The notes: generated from the sequence alone by a model not told the origin. A stretch of 7,649 nucleotides of DNA from Burkholderiales bacterium (GCA_031275075.1 JAISPI010000078.1:1-7649); one strand, 5' to 3'. Positions 1 to 6,455 are shown, counted from the first letter of the stretch. Program-made: numbers and translations.

Positions 1-68
1 CGATACTCAGAACGTGCGTTCTGATCGCTGTCAGAAGCCGTTGACCATGTTTCTCCCGTATCTTTCAT
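1..68 (-). CDS. Start of a second copy of the duplicated membrane-protein gene (partial, runs off left edge)
   Basis: Only the first 22 codons are in the window. Read on the minus strand from ATG at 68-66, they give MKDTGETWSTASDSDQNARS followed by EY. This matches the N terminus of the complete gene at 155-1264 with five changes: Q8W, F12S, D17N, T18A and P20S. The start has the same context as its neighbour, with AGGG about seven bases before the ATG, and the whole 64-bp leader is identical. The gene would be downstream of, and transcribed in the same direction as, the complete copy, with 86 bp between the stop of the first and the start of this one. Whether it is intact beyond the edge cannot be seen. 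The predicted membrane segments of the family begin after residue 35, so none is visible here. Function unknown. Confidence 0.7.
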   Translation of the reverse strand, partial: MKDTGETWSTASDSDQNARSEY

Positions 69-132
69 GGCGCATCCCTGAACTCATCATGAATGGCCTA
101 TACAATACACCAAAAGTCAATCGGCATGTTAT
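1..132. repeat. Direct repeat, left copy (gene start plus leader)
   Basis: This stretch aligns without gaps to 1197-1328 at a constant offset of 1196 bp. Bases 48-132 are identical to 1244-1328, an 85-bp perfect match covering the first seven codons and the whole leader. Bases 1-47, all coding, carry 12 mismatches. After 132 the two sequences have nothing in common: here the next feature is the stop of the complete membrane-protein gene, while in the other copy it is the stop of modC. The pattern is that of a tandem duplication of a gene with its own upstream region. Confidence 0.93.
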
Positions 133-154
133 CCCCACTTCCTTGATTGCGGAT

Positions 155-1264
155 TCAACGATATTCGCGGAACAACGCGCGGTATTCGTGGGCAGGAAGC
201 GCGTTCAACGACCACGGCCCGCGATAAACCGTCATCGGGAGTTCGGTTCCCTCGCCCATGTAAACAAGGTTATCGGAGCGAGCATGAATCGAAAAAGTTA
301 GCTTGGAATCTGCGGTCGCCCGCCAGTATTGTCGTATGTAACCTGCTTCGCTATGGTCTTCCTTGCTTATCGCAAAAACGATGCGCCCTTCTTTTCCCAA
401 CCACACGGAAGAATAGCAAATGAGCGGAAAGGACATCCACGCCACCATGCCCCCAAAAAGAAGAACAGGAAAAATCATGATGGCTTCTTGTTCAATGCCC
501 CACACATACCGCCAAGCCATCGCGCTCGCCCCCAGCCCGACCGCCAAAAGGAGAAAAAGCGTCAATGCGTTGTCTAATAAAAACGGCCTCGATAAAAACG
601 TCAAGGCACAAGCGAGAACTGCAATGGCCAATGCCGTATAAGCAACAAGCCCCGCTTTTTTGCCTAAATCAAAATTTATATTCTGACGATGGTTTTTCCC
701 AGCTTCACTAAGGATTCCAATGGGGCCGATAAAGCGTTCTATCGCTTCTTCCAGCGATAAAGCGTGTCCCACACCAATATAAAACTGACGTTTTCGTTTG
801 CCGATAGGCAAAAAGTATTGCCTAATAGAACGATATATAAAAAATAGTTGGCGCTGCGGACACAGCCCTTTTTCGCAGTTGTTAACATGTATTTCCGAAA
901 TTTCGTTCCACGAGCAATGACGTGGCATTTCTCTGGACGAGAATCCCGTACAAGCCATGCCCTCCCGATTAATAGTGATGCCGCGCCGCGAAAGCTGAGT
1001 TAGGGTGAAAAACCAAAGAAGAAATAGGAAGAGGATAGGAAAAAAGGAAAAAACCACACTTTCAAGGTTGTCAAAGATTTTCCCAAAGCGAACAGGGTCA
1101 AAAAAATACAGGTATGTGCAATAGGCGAGCGCAAGCAAAAACATTCCAGAAAAAGAAAAGACTTCTTTTCTAAGCTCCGCCCGATTGTAGATAAAGCGGT
1201 ATTCAGGGCGTGTATCCTGATCGCTATCGAAAGCCGTTGACTGTGTTTCTCCCGTATCTTTCAT
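155..1264 (-). CDS. Predicted membrane protein with PH-like domain, 369 aa, member of a tandem duplication
   Basis: I do not recognise this as a named gene. The predicted protein has a charged N terminus (1-35), two hydrophobic segments at about 36-55 and 70-89, a soluble stretch at about 92-200, three more hydrophobic segments at about 204-225, 229-251 and 261-287, and a polar C-terminal part at 288-369. The stretch GITINREGMACTGF, then SWNEISEI, then a closing helix SLEEAIERF (about 95-178) resembles bacterial PH-like domains often attached to small membrane proteins. That is a motif impression, not a search result. There is no lipobox or cleavable signal peptide. AGGG lies six to seven bases before the ATG as a modest ribosome binding site. 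The gene follows modC by 66 bp in the same direction, and a second copy begins downstream. The A+T content is well above that of the mod genes (one 60-base stretch near 1021-1080 is about one third G+C), so it may have been acquired separately. Function unknown. Confidence 0.85.
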   Translation of the reverse strand: MKDTGETQSTAFDSDQDTRPEYRFIYNRAELRKEVFSFSGMFLLALAYCTYLYFFDPVRFGKIFDNLESVVFSFFPILFLFLLWFFTLTQLSRRGITINREGMACTGFSSREMPRHCSWNEISEIHVNNCEKGLCPQRQLFFIYRSIRQYFLPIGKRKRQFYIGVGHALSLEEAIERFIGPIGILSEAGKNHRQNINFDLGKKAGLVAYTALAIAVLACALTFLSRPFLLDNALTLFLLLAVGLGASAMAWRYVWGIEQEAIMIFPVLLFGGMVAWMSFPLICYSSVWLGKEGRIVFAISKEDHSEAGYIRQYWRATADSKLTFSIHARSDNLVYMGEGTELPMTVYRGPWSLNALPAHEYRALFREYR

Positions 1265-1328
1265 GGCGCATCCCTGAACTCATCATGAATGGCCTATACA
1301 ATACACCAAAAGTCAATCGGCATGTTAT
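1197..1328. repeat. Direct repeat, right copy (gene start plus leader)
   Basis: Partner of the repeat at 1-132. It covers the first 22 codons of the complete membrane-protein gene and the leader up to two bases short of the modC stop codon, so the duplicated unit begins almost exactly at the end of modC. Within the leader, read on the minus strand, TTGACT (1316-1311) could be a -35 hexamer, but no -10 hexamer at standard spacing follows it: TATTGT and TATAGG are both too close. I therefore do not call a promoter, although an identical leader kept before both copies suggests it carries one. Confidence 0.93.
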
Positions 1329-1330
1329 TT

Positions 1331-2101
1331 TCAAATAGCCGCGTTAAAAACCCCACCGCATTCTTCAAAAACGCGCGGCCAAACCAGCGCCTCGTCCTCG
1401 TGCCGACACATGTCCCGACACGGCAGCACTTTAGCGACAGCGCCATATTGATAAATAACCAGTGTGTCGGCAAGCGCGCGCACATCTTTAAGATCATGTG
1501 TAATGAGAACTATCGGCACTTTGAAACGCGCTTGAATCGCCACCAGTTCTTCACGCATCCGGTCGCGCAACAGAAGATCCATCGCCGAAAACGGCTCATC
1601 GAGAAGGATCACCTCCGGTTCATGCAGCAACGCCCGCGCCAATGCCACCCGCTGACGCTGGCCTCCGGACAATTCGCTCGGCAAGTTGTTCGCCAGCGCC
1701 GCAACGCCGAAAACATCGAGCATGTGCAGGATACGTTCACGCGCTTCACGACTCAATGGCCGCGGCCATTGGCGAAGCGCGTAACCCGCGTTTTGCAAAA
1801 CCGTTAGATGCGGAAAGAGCGCGTAATCCTGAAAAACGTAGCCAATCCGTCGCGTACGCGCTGGTAATGAAATGCCTGCCGCGCTGTCGAACAGCGTTCG
1901 CTCTCCAAGCCGAATATGTCCGCGCGTCGGTTGAATCAATCCGGCAATCGCTTGCAACGTCACGCTCTTACCGGAACCTGACGGCCCGAAGATCACCATT
2001 CTGTTTTCCGCCGATTCAAAACGCGCATGCAACGAAAACTCGCGTGCTTTCCGCCGCTGCTGCGTTTTAAGCGTCAATTCGATGTCAACAGATAAGCGCA
2101 T
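1331..2101 (-). CDS. modC: Molybdate ABC transporter ATP-binding protein ModC (short form)
   Basis: Cytoplasmic ATPase that powers molybdate import through ModB. The nucleotide-binding domain is complete: Walker A GPSGSGKS at 39-46, Q-loop glutamine 91 in VFQDYALFPHLTV, ABC signature LSGGQRQRVALARAL at 144-158, Walker B VILLDEP at 164-170 with catalytic Glu169, D-loop SAMD at 172-175 and switch histidine 202 in LITHD. The protein is 256 residues long, whereas classical ModC proteins such as that of E. coli are about 350 and end in a molybdate-binding Mop/TOBE domain. Here only about 50 residues follow the switch histidine, so that domain is absent. The reading frame ends cleanly in TGA just before the duplicated leader. 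No Shine-Dalgarno sequence is visible before the ATG, which is preceded by an A/T-rich run. Assignment to molybdate rather than another oxyanion rests on modA and modB upstream and on sequence style. Confidence 0.93.
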   Translation of the reverse strand: MRLSVDIELTLKTQQRRKAREFSLHARFESAENRMVIFGPSGSGKSVTLQAIAGLIQPTRGHIRLGERTLFDSAAGISLPARTRRIGYVFQDYALFPHLTVLQNAGYALRQWPRPLSREARERILHMLDVFGVAALANNLPSELSGGQRQRVALARALLHEPEVILLDEPFSAMDLLLRDRMREELVAIQARFKVPIVLITHDLKDVRALADTLVIYQYGAVAKVLPCRDMCRHEDEALVWPRVFEECGGVFNAAI

Positions 2102-2122
2102 GGCACAAACAAAAAAATTTAT

Positions 2123-2295
2123 TTAACCGCAAAGAACACAAAAAAATCCGAACCCTTGGTGACCTTTATAGCTGTAACCTATCTCAAAATCGTTTAAACC
2201 GTACCGGCCAAAACAGCATCGTTAAATCACGGAAAGATTCTTTTAACCGCAACGAACGCAGAGGATGAAAAACACTCAAACTTCTTTGTGGTTAA
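2123..2295. repeat. TTAACCGCAA-type short repeats in the modB-modC gap
   Basis: The 213-bp gap between modB and modC contains no gene. It holds two direct copies of a short motif: TTAACCGCAAAGAACACAAA at 2123-2142 and TTAACCGCAACGAACGCAGA at 2243-2262 (16 of 20 identical). An inverted partial copy, TTTGTGGTTAA at 2285-2295, could pair with the second to form a loose hairpin ahead of modC. A shorter related piece, TAACCGCAA, recurs at about 3011-3019 next to modB. Motifs of this sort are common as extragenic repeats in proteobacteria. A role here is not established. Confidence 0.6.
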
Positions 2296-2314
2296 TTTTC
2301 TCATTTTCAATCCC

Positions 2315-2986
2315 TTACCGCTTCGGCGACAAAAAGTAACCGGACAACGCCAGGATCGTGACGCACACCACCGAAATCAACAGCACCAACGTATTGGCTC
2401 GAACATCATCGCCTGCCATCACCGCATCGTACACCGCCATGGACAACGTCTGCGTCCGTCCCGGCAGGTTGCCGGCAACCATCAACGTCGCGCCGAATTC
2501 CCCCATCGCCCGCGCGAACGCCAGCAACATGCCGGCAACGATGCCTCGCATCGCCAGCGGCAACGACACTCTGAAAAACACGCCGATTTCCCGCGAACCC
2601 AGCGTTCGCGCCGCCTGTTCCATGTTTTTTTCGACATCTTCAAACGCTGCGCGCGCCGATTTGAAAACCAGCGGAAAAGCGACAATGGCTGCCGCAACAA
2701 CCGCGCCCTGCCAGGTAAACACCAGTTGTATGCCGAAATTTTCTTCCAGCCACGGCCCCAGCGCGCCGCGCTGCCCAAACAATACCAGCAGGTAATACCC
2801 CAGCACCGTCGGCGGCAACACCATCGGAAGCGTCAGCACCGCATCCAGCACATCGCGTCCGATAAAACGAAAACGCGCGAACACCCACGCCAGCGACACG
2901 CCTAACAGCAGCGCGTACAACGTCGCCAGCGACGCTACTTTCAGCGTCAACCGCAAGGTTTGCCAATCTGCCGCGGTCAGTTCCAT
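2315..2986 (-). CDS. modB: Molybdate ABC transporter permease ModB
   Basis: Inner-membrane channel subunit. At 223 residues it is close to the usual ModB size (E. coli about 229). Hydrophobic segments are seen at about 13-35, 46-72, 88-110, 145-170 and 195-217. The conserved cytoplasmic EAA loop that docks on the ATPase is present as EQAARTLGSREIGVFFRVSL at 123-142. The stretch LTLPMVLPPTVLGYYLLVLFG (51-71, given as its start and end: LTLP to LFG) and FARAMGEFGATLMVAGN (157-173) are characteristic of ModB among binding-protein-dependent permeases. No Shine-Dalgarno sequence precedes the ATG; the leader reads A-rich then TTTTC. The gene is 177 bp after the porin stop and 213 bp before modC, unlike the tight or overlapping modB-modC junction usual in proteobacteria, so it may depend on its own start of transcription or on read-through. 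Confidence 0.94.
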   Translation of the reverse strand: MELTAADWQTLRLTLKVASLATLYALLLGVSLAWVFARFRFIGRDVLDAVLTLPMVLPPTVLGYYLLVLFGQRGALGPWLEENFGIQLVFTWQGAVVAAAIVAFPLVFKSARAAFEDVEKNMEQAARTLGSREIGVFFRVSLPLAMRGIVAGMLLAFARAMGEFGATLMVAGNLPGRTQTLSMAVYDAVMAGDDVRANTLVLLISVVCVTILALSGYFLSPKR

Positions 2987-3019
2987 GAAAATTTTTTGTG
3001 CTTGAATTTATAACCGCAA

Positions 3020-3066
3020 CCTCTCTCCTGCATGCGGGAAGGGGCGCCCTCTCCTTGTGAGAGAGG
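3020..3066. repeat. Inverted repeat between porin and modB
   Basis: Arms CCTCTCTC (3020-3027) and GAGAGAGG (3059-3066) are perfect complements separated by 31 bp. The centre, rich in G and C, holds GGGGCGCCC and a second shorter pairing (CCTCTCC with the GAGAGAGG arm). A small separate hairpin, CTGCC-TTC-GGCAG, lies at 3089-3101. Neither hairpin is followed by a run of T on the minus strand, so neither looks like a standard terminator for the porin gene. Similar CCTCTCC-based elements are widespread extragenic repeats in proteobacteria. Besides these, the 177-bp gap shows no gene. Confidence 0.5.
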
Positions 3067-3163
3067 ACACCCCGACACAAACACCCGCCTGCCTTCGGCA
3101 GCCTTCCCTTTTAAAAGAGAACAATAACGGAAGAGAGGAATACAAAAATAAATCAGCGTCTCC

Positions 3164-4252
3164 TTAAAAGTTGTGTATGGCTCCGATAATTAAACCTTGC
3201 TGATCCTTGCCCGGAGTTACATTGGTGCCATGCCCATTCTGACCAAAGGTATAGGTCGCTCTTGCCTTGTTGTCGATGTAGACATATCCGGCATAGACCG
3301 AGGTTCGCTTCGACAAGTCATAGCTGTAGGCAATTTCATACAACATGGCGCCAGTATCGTCTCCCTGATGGATGTTACCGGCAACAGCACCGCTCGCACC
3401 TTTGCCCTTATCAGCAAAGAGAAACGCGCCATACAACTTGCCCGGCCCAACATCCGCCGTCAAGCTGGCGCCATACAGGTGACGCTTCAGTTTCCCCTGC
3501 CAGCCAGCGCCGTTCTCGTACTCAAGGTATTCATACACCAACGCCGGACGGAAAGCGCCGAACTTGTAAGCCCCCGTAAGCGTGACGGCTTGGTCATTAC
3601 CGCCGCCAGCGCGCATCTTGTGGTTTCCCTCATACCCGAAACCCGCTTGCAAACCCGCGTTATCGTAGAACAAGCCAGCGGTGCCCGTCCAACCATTGTC
3701 ACCCGGCGCTTCATCGGTCGAGTATTGTACTAGACCCTGGAAACCGGAAATCTTCGGCGAGTCATAACGCACCGAGTTCGGCGTACGAACACCGAAACCA
3801 CCGTTTGCTCTGGTCATGTTCCATTGTCCCCACAGTGCGCCGGTAGCCAGAATCGTCACTGAGCCGCCGGTCAGCGGGTTAGCAAAGATGGGTTGGAGGG
3901 CATCGTATGGGGTCATCATATAACCCAGCTTGACAGCGCCCCAGTTGCCTTGAAGGCCGAGCCATGTATCACGCGAAGCCAGCGTACTGCCACCGGTATC
4001 CGCCGAGATAAGCGACTCAACCTGAAAAATGGCATTCAAACCATTACCAAGCGACTCGGTTCCTCTGAATCCGATCCGCGACGCGTTGGAACTGACCCGT
4101 TGCACTTTGCCAAACTTGGAGCTATCCGGAGCAGTGATAAAGTCAACGCCAACATTCATACGGCCATAGATTGCGACGTTCGCAGTTTGCGCGTGTACCA
4201 ATGGCGCGGCCAAACAGCCGGCTACAGCAATCGCGACAAGTCTTTTTTTCAT
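3164..4252 (-). CDS. Outer-membrane general porin (Burkholderia/Neisseria type)
   Basis: Predicted 362-residue outer-membrane beta-barrel that lets small hydrophilic solutes diffuse into the periplasm. It starts with a typical signal peptide (KKR, then a hydrophobic core), likely cut after VHA at residue 21. The mature protein opens with NVAIYGRMNVGVDF, the usual first strand of this porin family. Other family hallmarks are SRIGFRGTESLGNGLNAIFQ (58-77), SRDTWLGLQGNWGAVKLGY (93-111) and NSVRYDSPKISGF (159-171). It ends GAIHNF, with the terminal phenylalanine recognised by the barrel-assembly machinery. Length is normal for a trimeric 16-strand porin. A strong ribosome binding site sits five bases before the ATG, unlike modB and modC. 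It lies between modA and modB in the same direction, 188 bp after modA. Anion preference cannot be read from the sequence. The gene may be cotranscribed with the mod genes or be an independent insertion. Confidence 0.94.
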   Translation of the reverse strand: MKKRLVAIAVAGCLAAPLVHAQTANVAIYGRMNVGVDFITAPDSSKFGKVQRVSSNASRIGFRGTESLGNGLNAIFQVESLISADTGGSTLASRDTWLGLQGNWGAVKLGYMMTPYDALQPIFANPLTGGSVTILATGALWGQWNMTRANGGFGVRTPNSVRYDSPKISGFQGLVQYSTDEAPGDNGWTGTAGLFYDNAGLQAGFGYEGNHKMRAGGGNDQAVTLTGAYKFGAFRPALVYEYLEYENGAGWQGKLKRHLYGASLTADVGPGKLYGAFLFADKGKGASGAVAGNIHQGDDTGAMLYEIAYSYDLSKRTSVYAGYVYIDNKARATYTFGQNGHGTNVTPGKDQQGLIIGAIHNF

Positions 4253-4257
4253 GAAAA

Positions 4258-4263
4258 TCTCCT
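4258..4263 (-). promoter_or_regulatory. Strong ribosome binding site of the porin
   Basis: On the minus strand AGGAGA precedes the ATG by five bases. It is the best Shine-Dalgarno match in the mod region and contrasts with modB and modC, which have none, suggesting the porin is translated more strongly than its neighbours. Confidence 0.75.
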
Positions 4264-4440
4264 ATAAACAAATAAACAGGCAAGGTCCCTGCGCGAAACG
4301 CTTGCCATCACCCCCACACTACTGGAAACGCATTGATTTATTGACGCTATTCCTTCCCCATTTACGGGAGTGGTACCCCGAAAAGACGGAAGAAGAAAGA
4401 ACGAGAAATAAAGCAAGCGTTTCCCAAAACATTTATCAGC

Positions 4441-5232
4441 TCACTGCACCATCAGGAAACCGTAGCGTTCCAACACTTTTTTTCCGTCCGGTGAAAGCAC
4501 GTAAGCGATAAAGACGCCGCCCAGTTTGTTTTTCGATGCTGCTACTTCGGCGATCGGATACACAATCGGGCTGGATGTCCATTGCCCGTTTTTTTCATCT
4601 TTGACCACGGTCGGCACCGTCAACGCAACATTGACTTTGTTTTCATCCTGTTTGGCGTCGGTGGCAAACACAAAGCCTGCATCAACCTCGCCACGCCCGA
4701 CGTAACTCAGGCTTTGACGAACGTTCTCCGCAAAAATCAGCTTGGGTTGTACCGTCTCCCAAACACCCGCAGCCTGCATCGCCGAACGCGCATAACGACC
4801 GTTCGGCGTTGTCGATGGATTGCCGATAACGATGCGTTTGATATCAGCGTTGGTCAGGTCTTTTAAGCCGGTGATTTTCAGCTTGCTGTCTTTCGGCACG
4901 ATCACGACCAGACTGTTGCCGGTGAAATTGACACGCGTTTCGTTTTTGATATGGTTTCCGGCAGCGGCTTTATCCATGGTTTCCTGATCCGCAGAGGCAA
5001 ACACATCGACCGGCGCTCCCCGTGCGATTTGTTGCAGCAACACACCGGATGCCGCAAAGTTGAATTCCACTTTGTTTCCCGGATACGCCGCTTCAAAACC
5101 CTTGCCGATTTCCTTGAATGCATCGGTCAGGCTGGACGCTGCCGAAACGGTCAGCGTTTCCGCCGATGCCATTGCTGTCGCCAATGCGATACCCGCGCCG
5201 AAAATCAACACGGAAAGATTTTTCCGTTTCAT
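4441..5232 (-). CDS. modA: Molybdate-binding periplasmic protein ModA
   Basis: Periplasmic receptor that captures molybdate and delivers it to ModB/ModC. At 263 residues it fits the family (E. coli 257). The signal peptide (KRK, hydrophobic core) is probably cut after ASA at residue 24. Ligand regions align with E. coli ModA: AASSLTDAF at 31-39 (Ser34 for Ser12), FAASG at 59-63 (Ser62 for Ser39), NPSTTPNGRYA at 138-148, AENVRQSL at 168-175 (Val171 for Val152) and DAGFVFATDA at 184-193. In the last, Phe189 stands where E. coli has the ligand Tyr170. The loop residue corresponding to Ala125 appears to be Asn144. The C terminus LERYGFLMVQ is typical. AAGG with AAGGG precedes the ATG as a ribosome binding site. 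It is the first mod gene in the direction of transcription and has a ModE-like site upstream. Tungstate binding cannot be excluded. Confidence 0.95.
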   Translation of the reverse strand: MKRKNLSVLIFGAGIALATAMASAETLTVSAASSLTDAFKEIGKGFEAAYPGNKVEFNFAASGVLLQQIARGAPVDVFASADQETMDKAAAGNHIKNETRVNFTGNSLVVIVPKDSKLKITGLKDLTNADIKRIVIGNPSTTPNGRYARSAMQAAGVWETVQPKLIFAENVRQSLSYVGRGEVDAGFVFATDAKQDENKVNVALTVPTVVKDEKNGQWTSSPIVYPIAEVAASKNKLGGVFIAYVLSPDGKKVLERYGFLMVQ

Positions 5233-5260
5233 ATCCCTTACCTTTATCTGATTTACTGGT

Positions 5261-5284
5261 CGTTATATTACAATAAACATATCG
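5261..5284. promoter_or_regulatory. ModE-type operator upstream of modA
   Basis: The 24-bp site starts CGTTATATTACA and ends ATAAACATATCG. The outer hexamers CGTTAT and ATATCG form an inverted repeat with one mismatch (ATAACG would be perfect). The layout matches the E. coli modA operator as I remember it: CGTTATATT at the left, ACATAACG at the right, 24 bp overall. It lies 29 bp before the modA start codon and overlaps the -10 region of the candidate promoter, which is right for repression by molybdate-bound ModE. A further perfect half-site, ACATAACG, is at 5300-5307, and the pair TCGTTAT (5260-5266) and ATAACGA (5302-5308) is a perfect inverted repeat. The modE gene itself is not in the window. 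Confidence 0.65.
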
Positions 5285-5298
5285 ACTGTGTTTTGCAA
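5270..5298 (-). promoter_or_regulatory. Candidate modA promoter
   Basis: On the minus strand TTGCAA (5298-5293) and TATTGT (5275-5270) are separated by 17 bp, each matching the sigma-70 hexamers at four of six positions. Transcription would start near 5263, leaving about 30 bases before the ATG. The match is modest, but overlap with the ModE-like site supports it. The rest of the 277-bp gap between cysK and modA has small hairpins (such as CATCC-TTGA-GGATG at 5396-5409) and no credible gene. Confidence 0.4.
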
Positions 5299-5509
5299 AA
5301 CATAACGATCAGCAATACCTCCTCAGGCCTGCTTCTTTATAACAACACTGCCGTCATGGTTATTTGCCCTTGCGACGCTTTTATGTCAACGTCAACATCC
5401 TTGAGGATGAGCCGGGATTTTGCGCGGCAACAACAGCCGGTTAGACGTCGGAAACCGATTGCCGGTTCCCTATCCGTTAGTTGATATTTTTATACGGGAA
5501 CATTCCGCT

Positions 5510-6442
5510 TTATCCCTCGAACAGCGGCGTAGATAAGTACCTTTCGCCCGTATCCGGGAGAATCACAACAATGGTTTTTCCTTGGTTTTCCTTGCGCAAA
5601 GCAAGCTGGGCGGCTGCCCAGAGCGCCGCGCCGGAAGATATCCCTACAAGCAGCCCTTCCGTTCGCACGAGGTCACGCCCGGCCTGAAAAGCATCCCCGT
5701 CTTTTACGGCAATAACCTCGTCATAAACCGCCCTGTTCAATATCTCCGGCACGAAGCCGGCGCCAATGCCTTGAATCTTATGAGCCCCGGCGCGACCCTC
5801 TGACAATACCGGCGAGTCAAACGGCTCAACCGCGATGACTTTCAGATCAGGATTCCTGGACTTGAGGTATTCCCCGGTACCGGTGATGGTTCCGCCGGTA
5901 CCAACGCCGGACACGAAAACATCAATCTTGCCACCTGTGTCCGCCCAAATTTCAGGGCCCGTTGTTTCCCTGTGGACTTGTGGATTAGCGGGATTGGCGA
6001 ATTGGCCGGGAATAAACGAACCCGGCGTCACGGCGGCCAATTCTTCCGCCTTGGCAATCGCGCCCTTCATTCCTTTCGCGCCTTCGGTCAGCACAAGCTC
6101 CGCGCCGTAGGCAACGAGCAGCTTGCGGCGCTCAATGCTCATGGTTTCCGGCATCGTGAGGATGACGCGATACCCGCGCGCGGCGGCAACAAACGCAAGC
6201 CCTATGCCCGTATTGCCGCTGGTAGGCTCGATAATGACTGAACCGGGCTTTAACCTTCCGCTTTTCTCCGCCTCGTCGATCATCGCCAGCGCGACGCGGT
6301 CTTTGATACTGCCCGCCGGATTGAAGTACTCCAGCTTGCCGATGATGGCCGCGCCCAAATTCAACGCTCTCGCGTACCCGTTCAAACGAAGTAACGGGGT
6401 TTTTCCGATAAGCTCGGTTAAGCCGTTCGCAACTCTTGACAT
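5510..6442 (-). CDS. cysK: Cysteine synthase (O-acetylserine sulfhydrylase)
   Basis: Cytoplasmic PLP enzyme joining sulfide and O-acetylserine into cysteine. Counting from the chosen start, the PLP lysine is Lys47 in NPAGSIKDR, the substrate loop is EPTSGNTG at 72-79, the phosphate-binding loop is GVGTGGT at 179-185, and GISSGAA is at 267-273. The [13 protein letters not shown] stretch (97-109) and the C-terminal [10 protein letters not shown] match CysK closely. Length 310 is normal for the family. A frame-matched ATG 13 codons earlier (6481) is rejected as the start: a good promoter puts the transcript start a few bases downstream of that ATG, and a GAGG ribosome site sits eight bases before the ATG at 6442. 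The gene is divergent from mnmH and is followed in the same direction by modA after 277 bp. CysM or a cystathionine beta-synthase is a less likely reading, as there is no CBS tail. Confidence 0.95.
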   Translation of the reverse strand: MSRVANGLTELIGKTPLLRLNGYARALNLGAAIIGKLEYFNPAGSIKDRVALAMIDEAEKSGRLKPGSVIIEPTSGNTGIGLAFVAAARGYRVILTMPETMSIERRKLLVAYGAELVLTEGAKGMKGAIAKAEELAAVTPGSFIPGQFANPANPQVHRETTGPEIWADTGGKIDVFVSGVGTGGTITGTGEYLKSRNPDLKVIAVEPFDSPVLSEGRAGAHKIQGIGAGFVPEILNRAVYDEVIAVKDGDAFQAGRDLVRTEGLLVGISSGAALWAAAQLALRKENQGKTIVVILPDTGERYLSTPLFEG

Positions 6443-6450
6443 TTTATCGG

Positions 6451-6455
6451 CCTCT
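6451..6455 (-). promoter_or_regulatory. Ribosome binding site that fixes the cysK start
   Basis: AGAGG on the minus strand lies eight bases before the ATG at 6442-6440. The upstream in-frame ATG at 6481 has only GGAAAG at a longer distance, and that lies in the promoter spacer. Confidence 0.6.

Noticed and set aside
1289..1807. Open frame of 172 codons on the plus strand
   Set aside because: Antisense to modC; no domain and no ribosome site.
2288..2905. Open frame of 205 codons on the plus strand
   Set aside because: Antisense to modB; the product is low-complexity, rich in Arg, His and Gln, with no recognisable domain.
3089..3101. Hairpin CTGCC-TTC-GGCAG as a porin terminator
   Set aside because: Five-base-pair stem without a following T run in the direction of porin transcription.
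3197..3733. Open frame of 178 codons on the plus strand
   Set aside because: Antisense to the porin, which has a signal peptide, family motifs and a ribosome site.
5283..5325. AGGAGG on the minus strand at 5323-5318 followed by a short frame, a possible leader peptide before modA
   Set aside because: The nearest ATG is about 14 bases away and the TTG only two bases away, neither a workable spacing, and the frame overlaps the likely promoter and operator.
5396..5409. Hairpin CATCC-TTGA-GGATG as a cysK terminator
   Set aside because: Short stem and no T run on the minus strand after it.
5356..5484. Small plus-strand frame in the cysK-modA gap
   Set aside because: No ribosome site, no recognisable sequence character, and the frame is also open upstream by chance.
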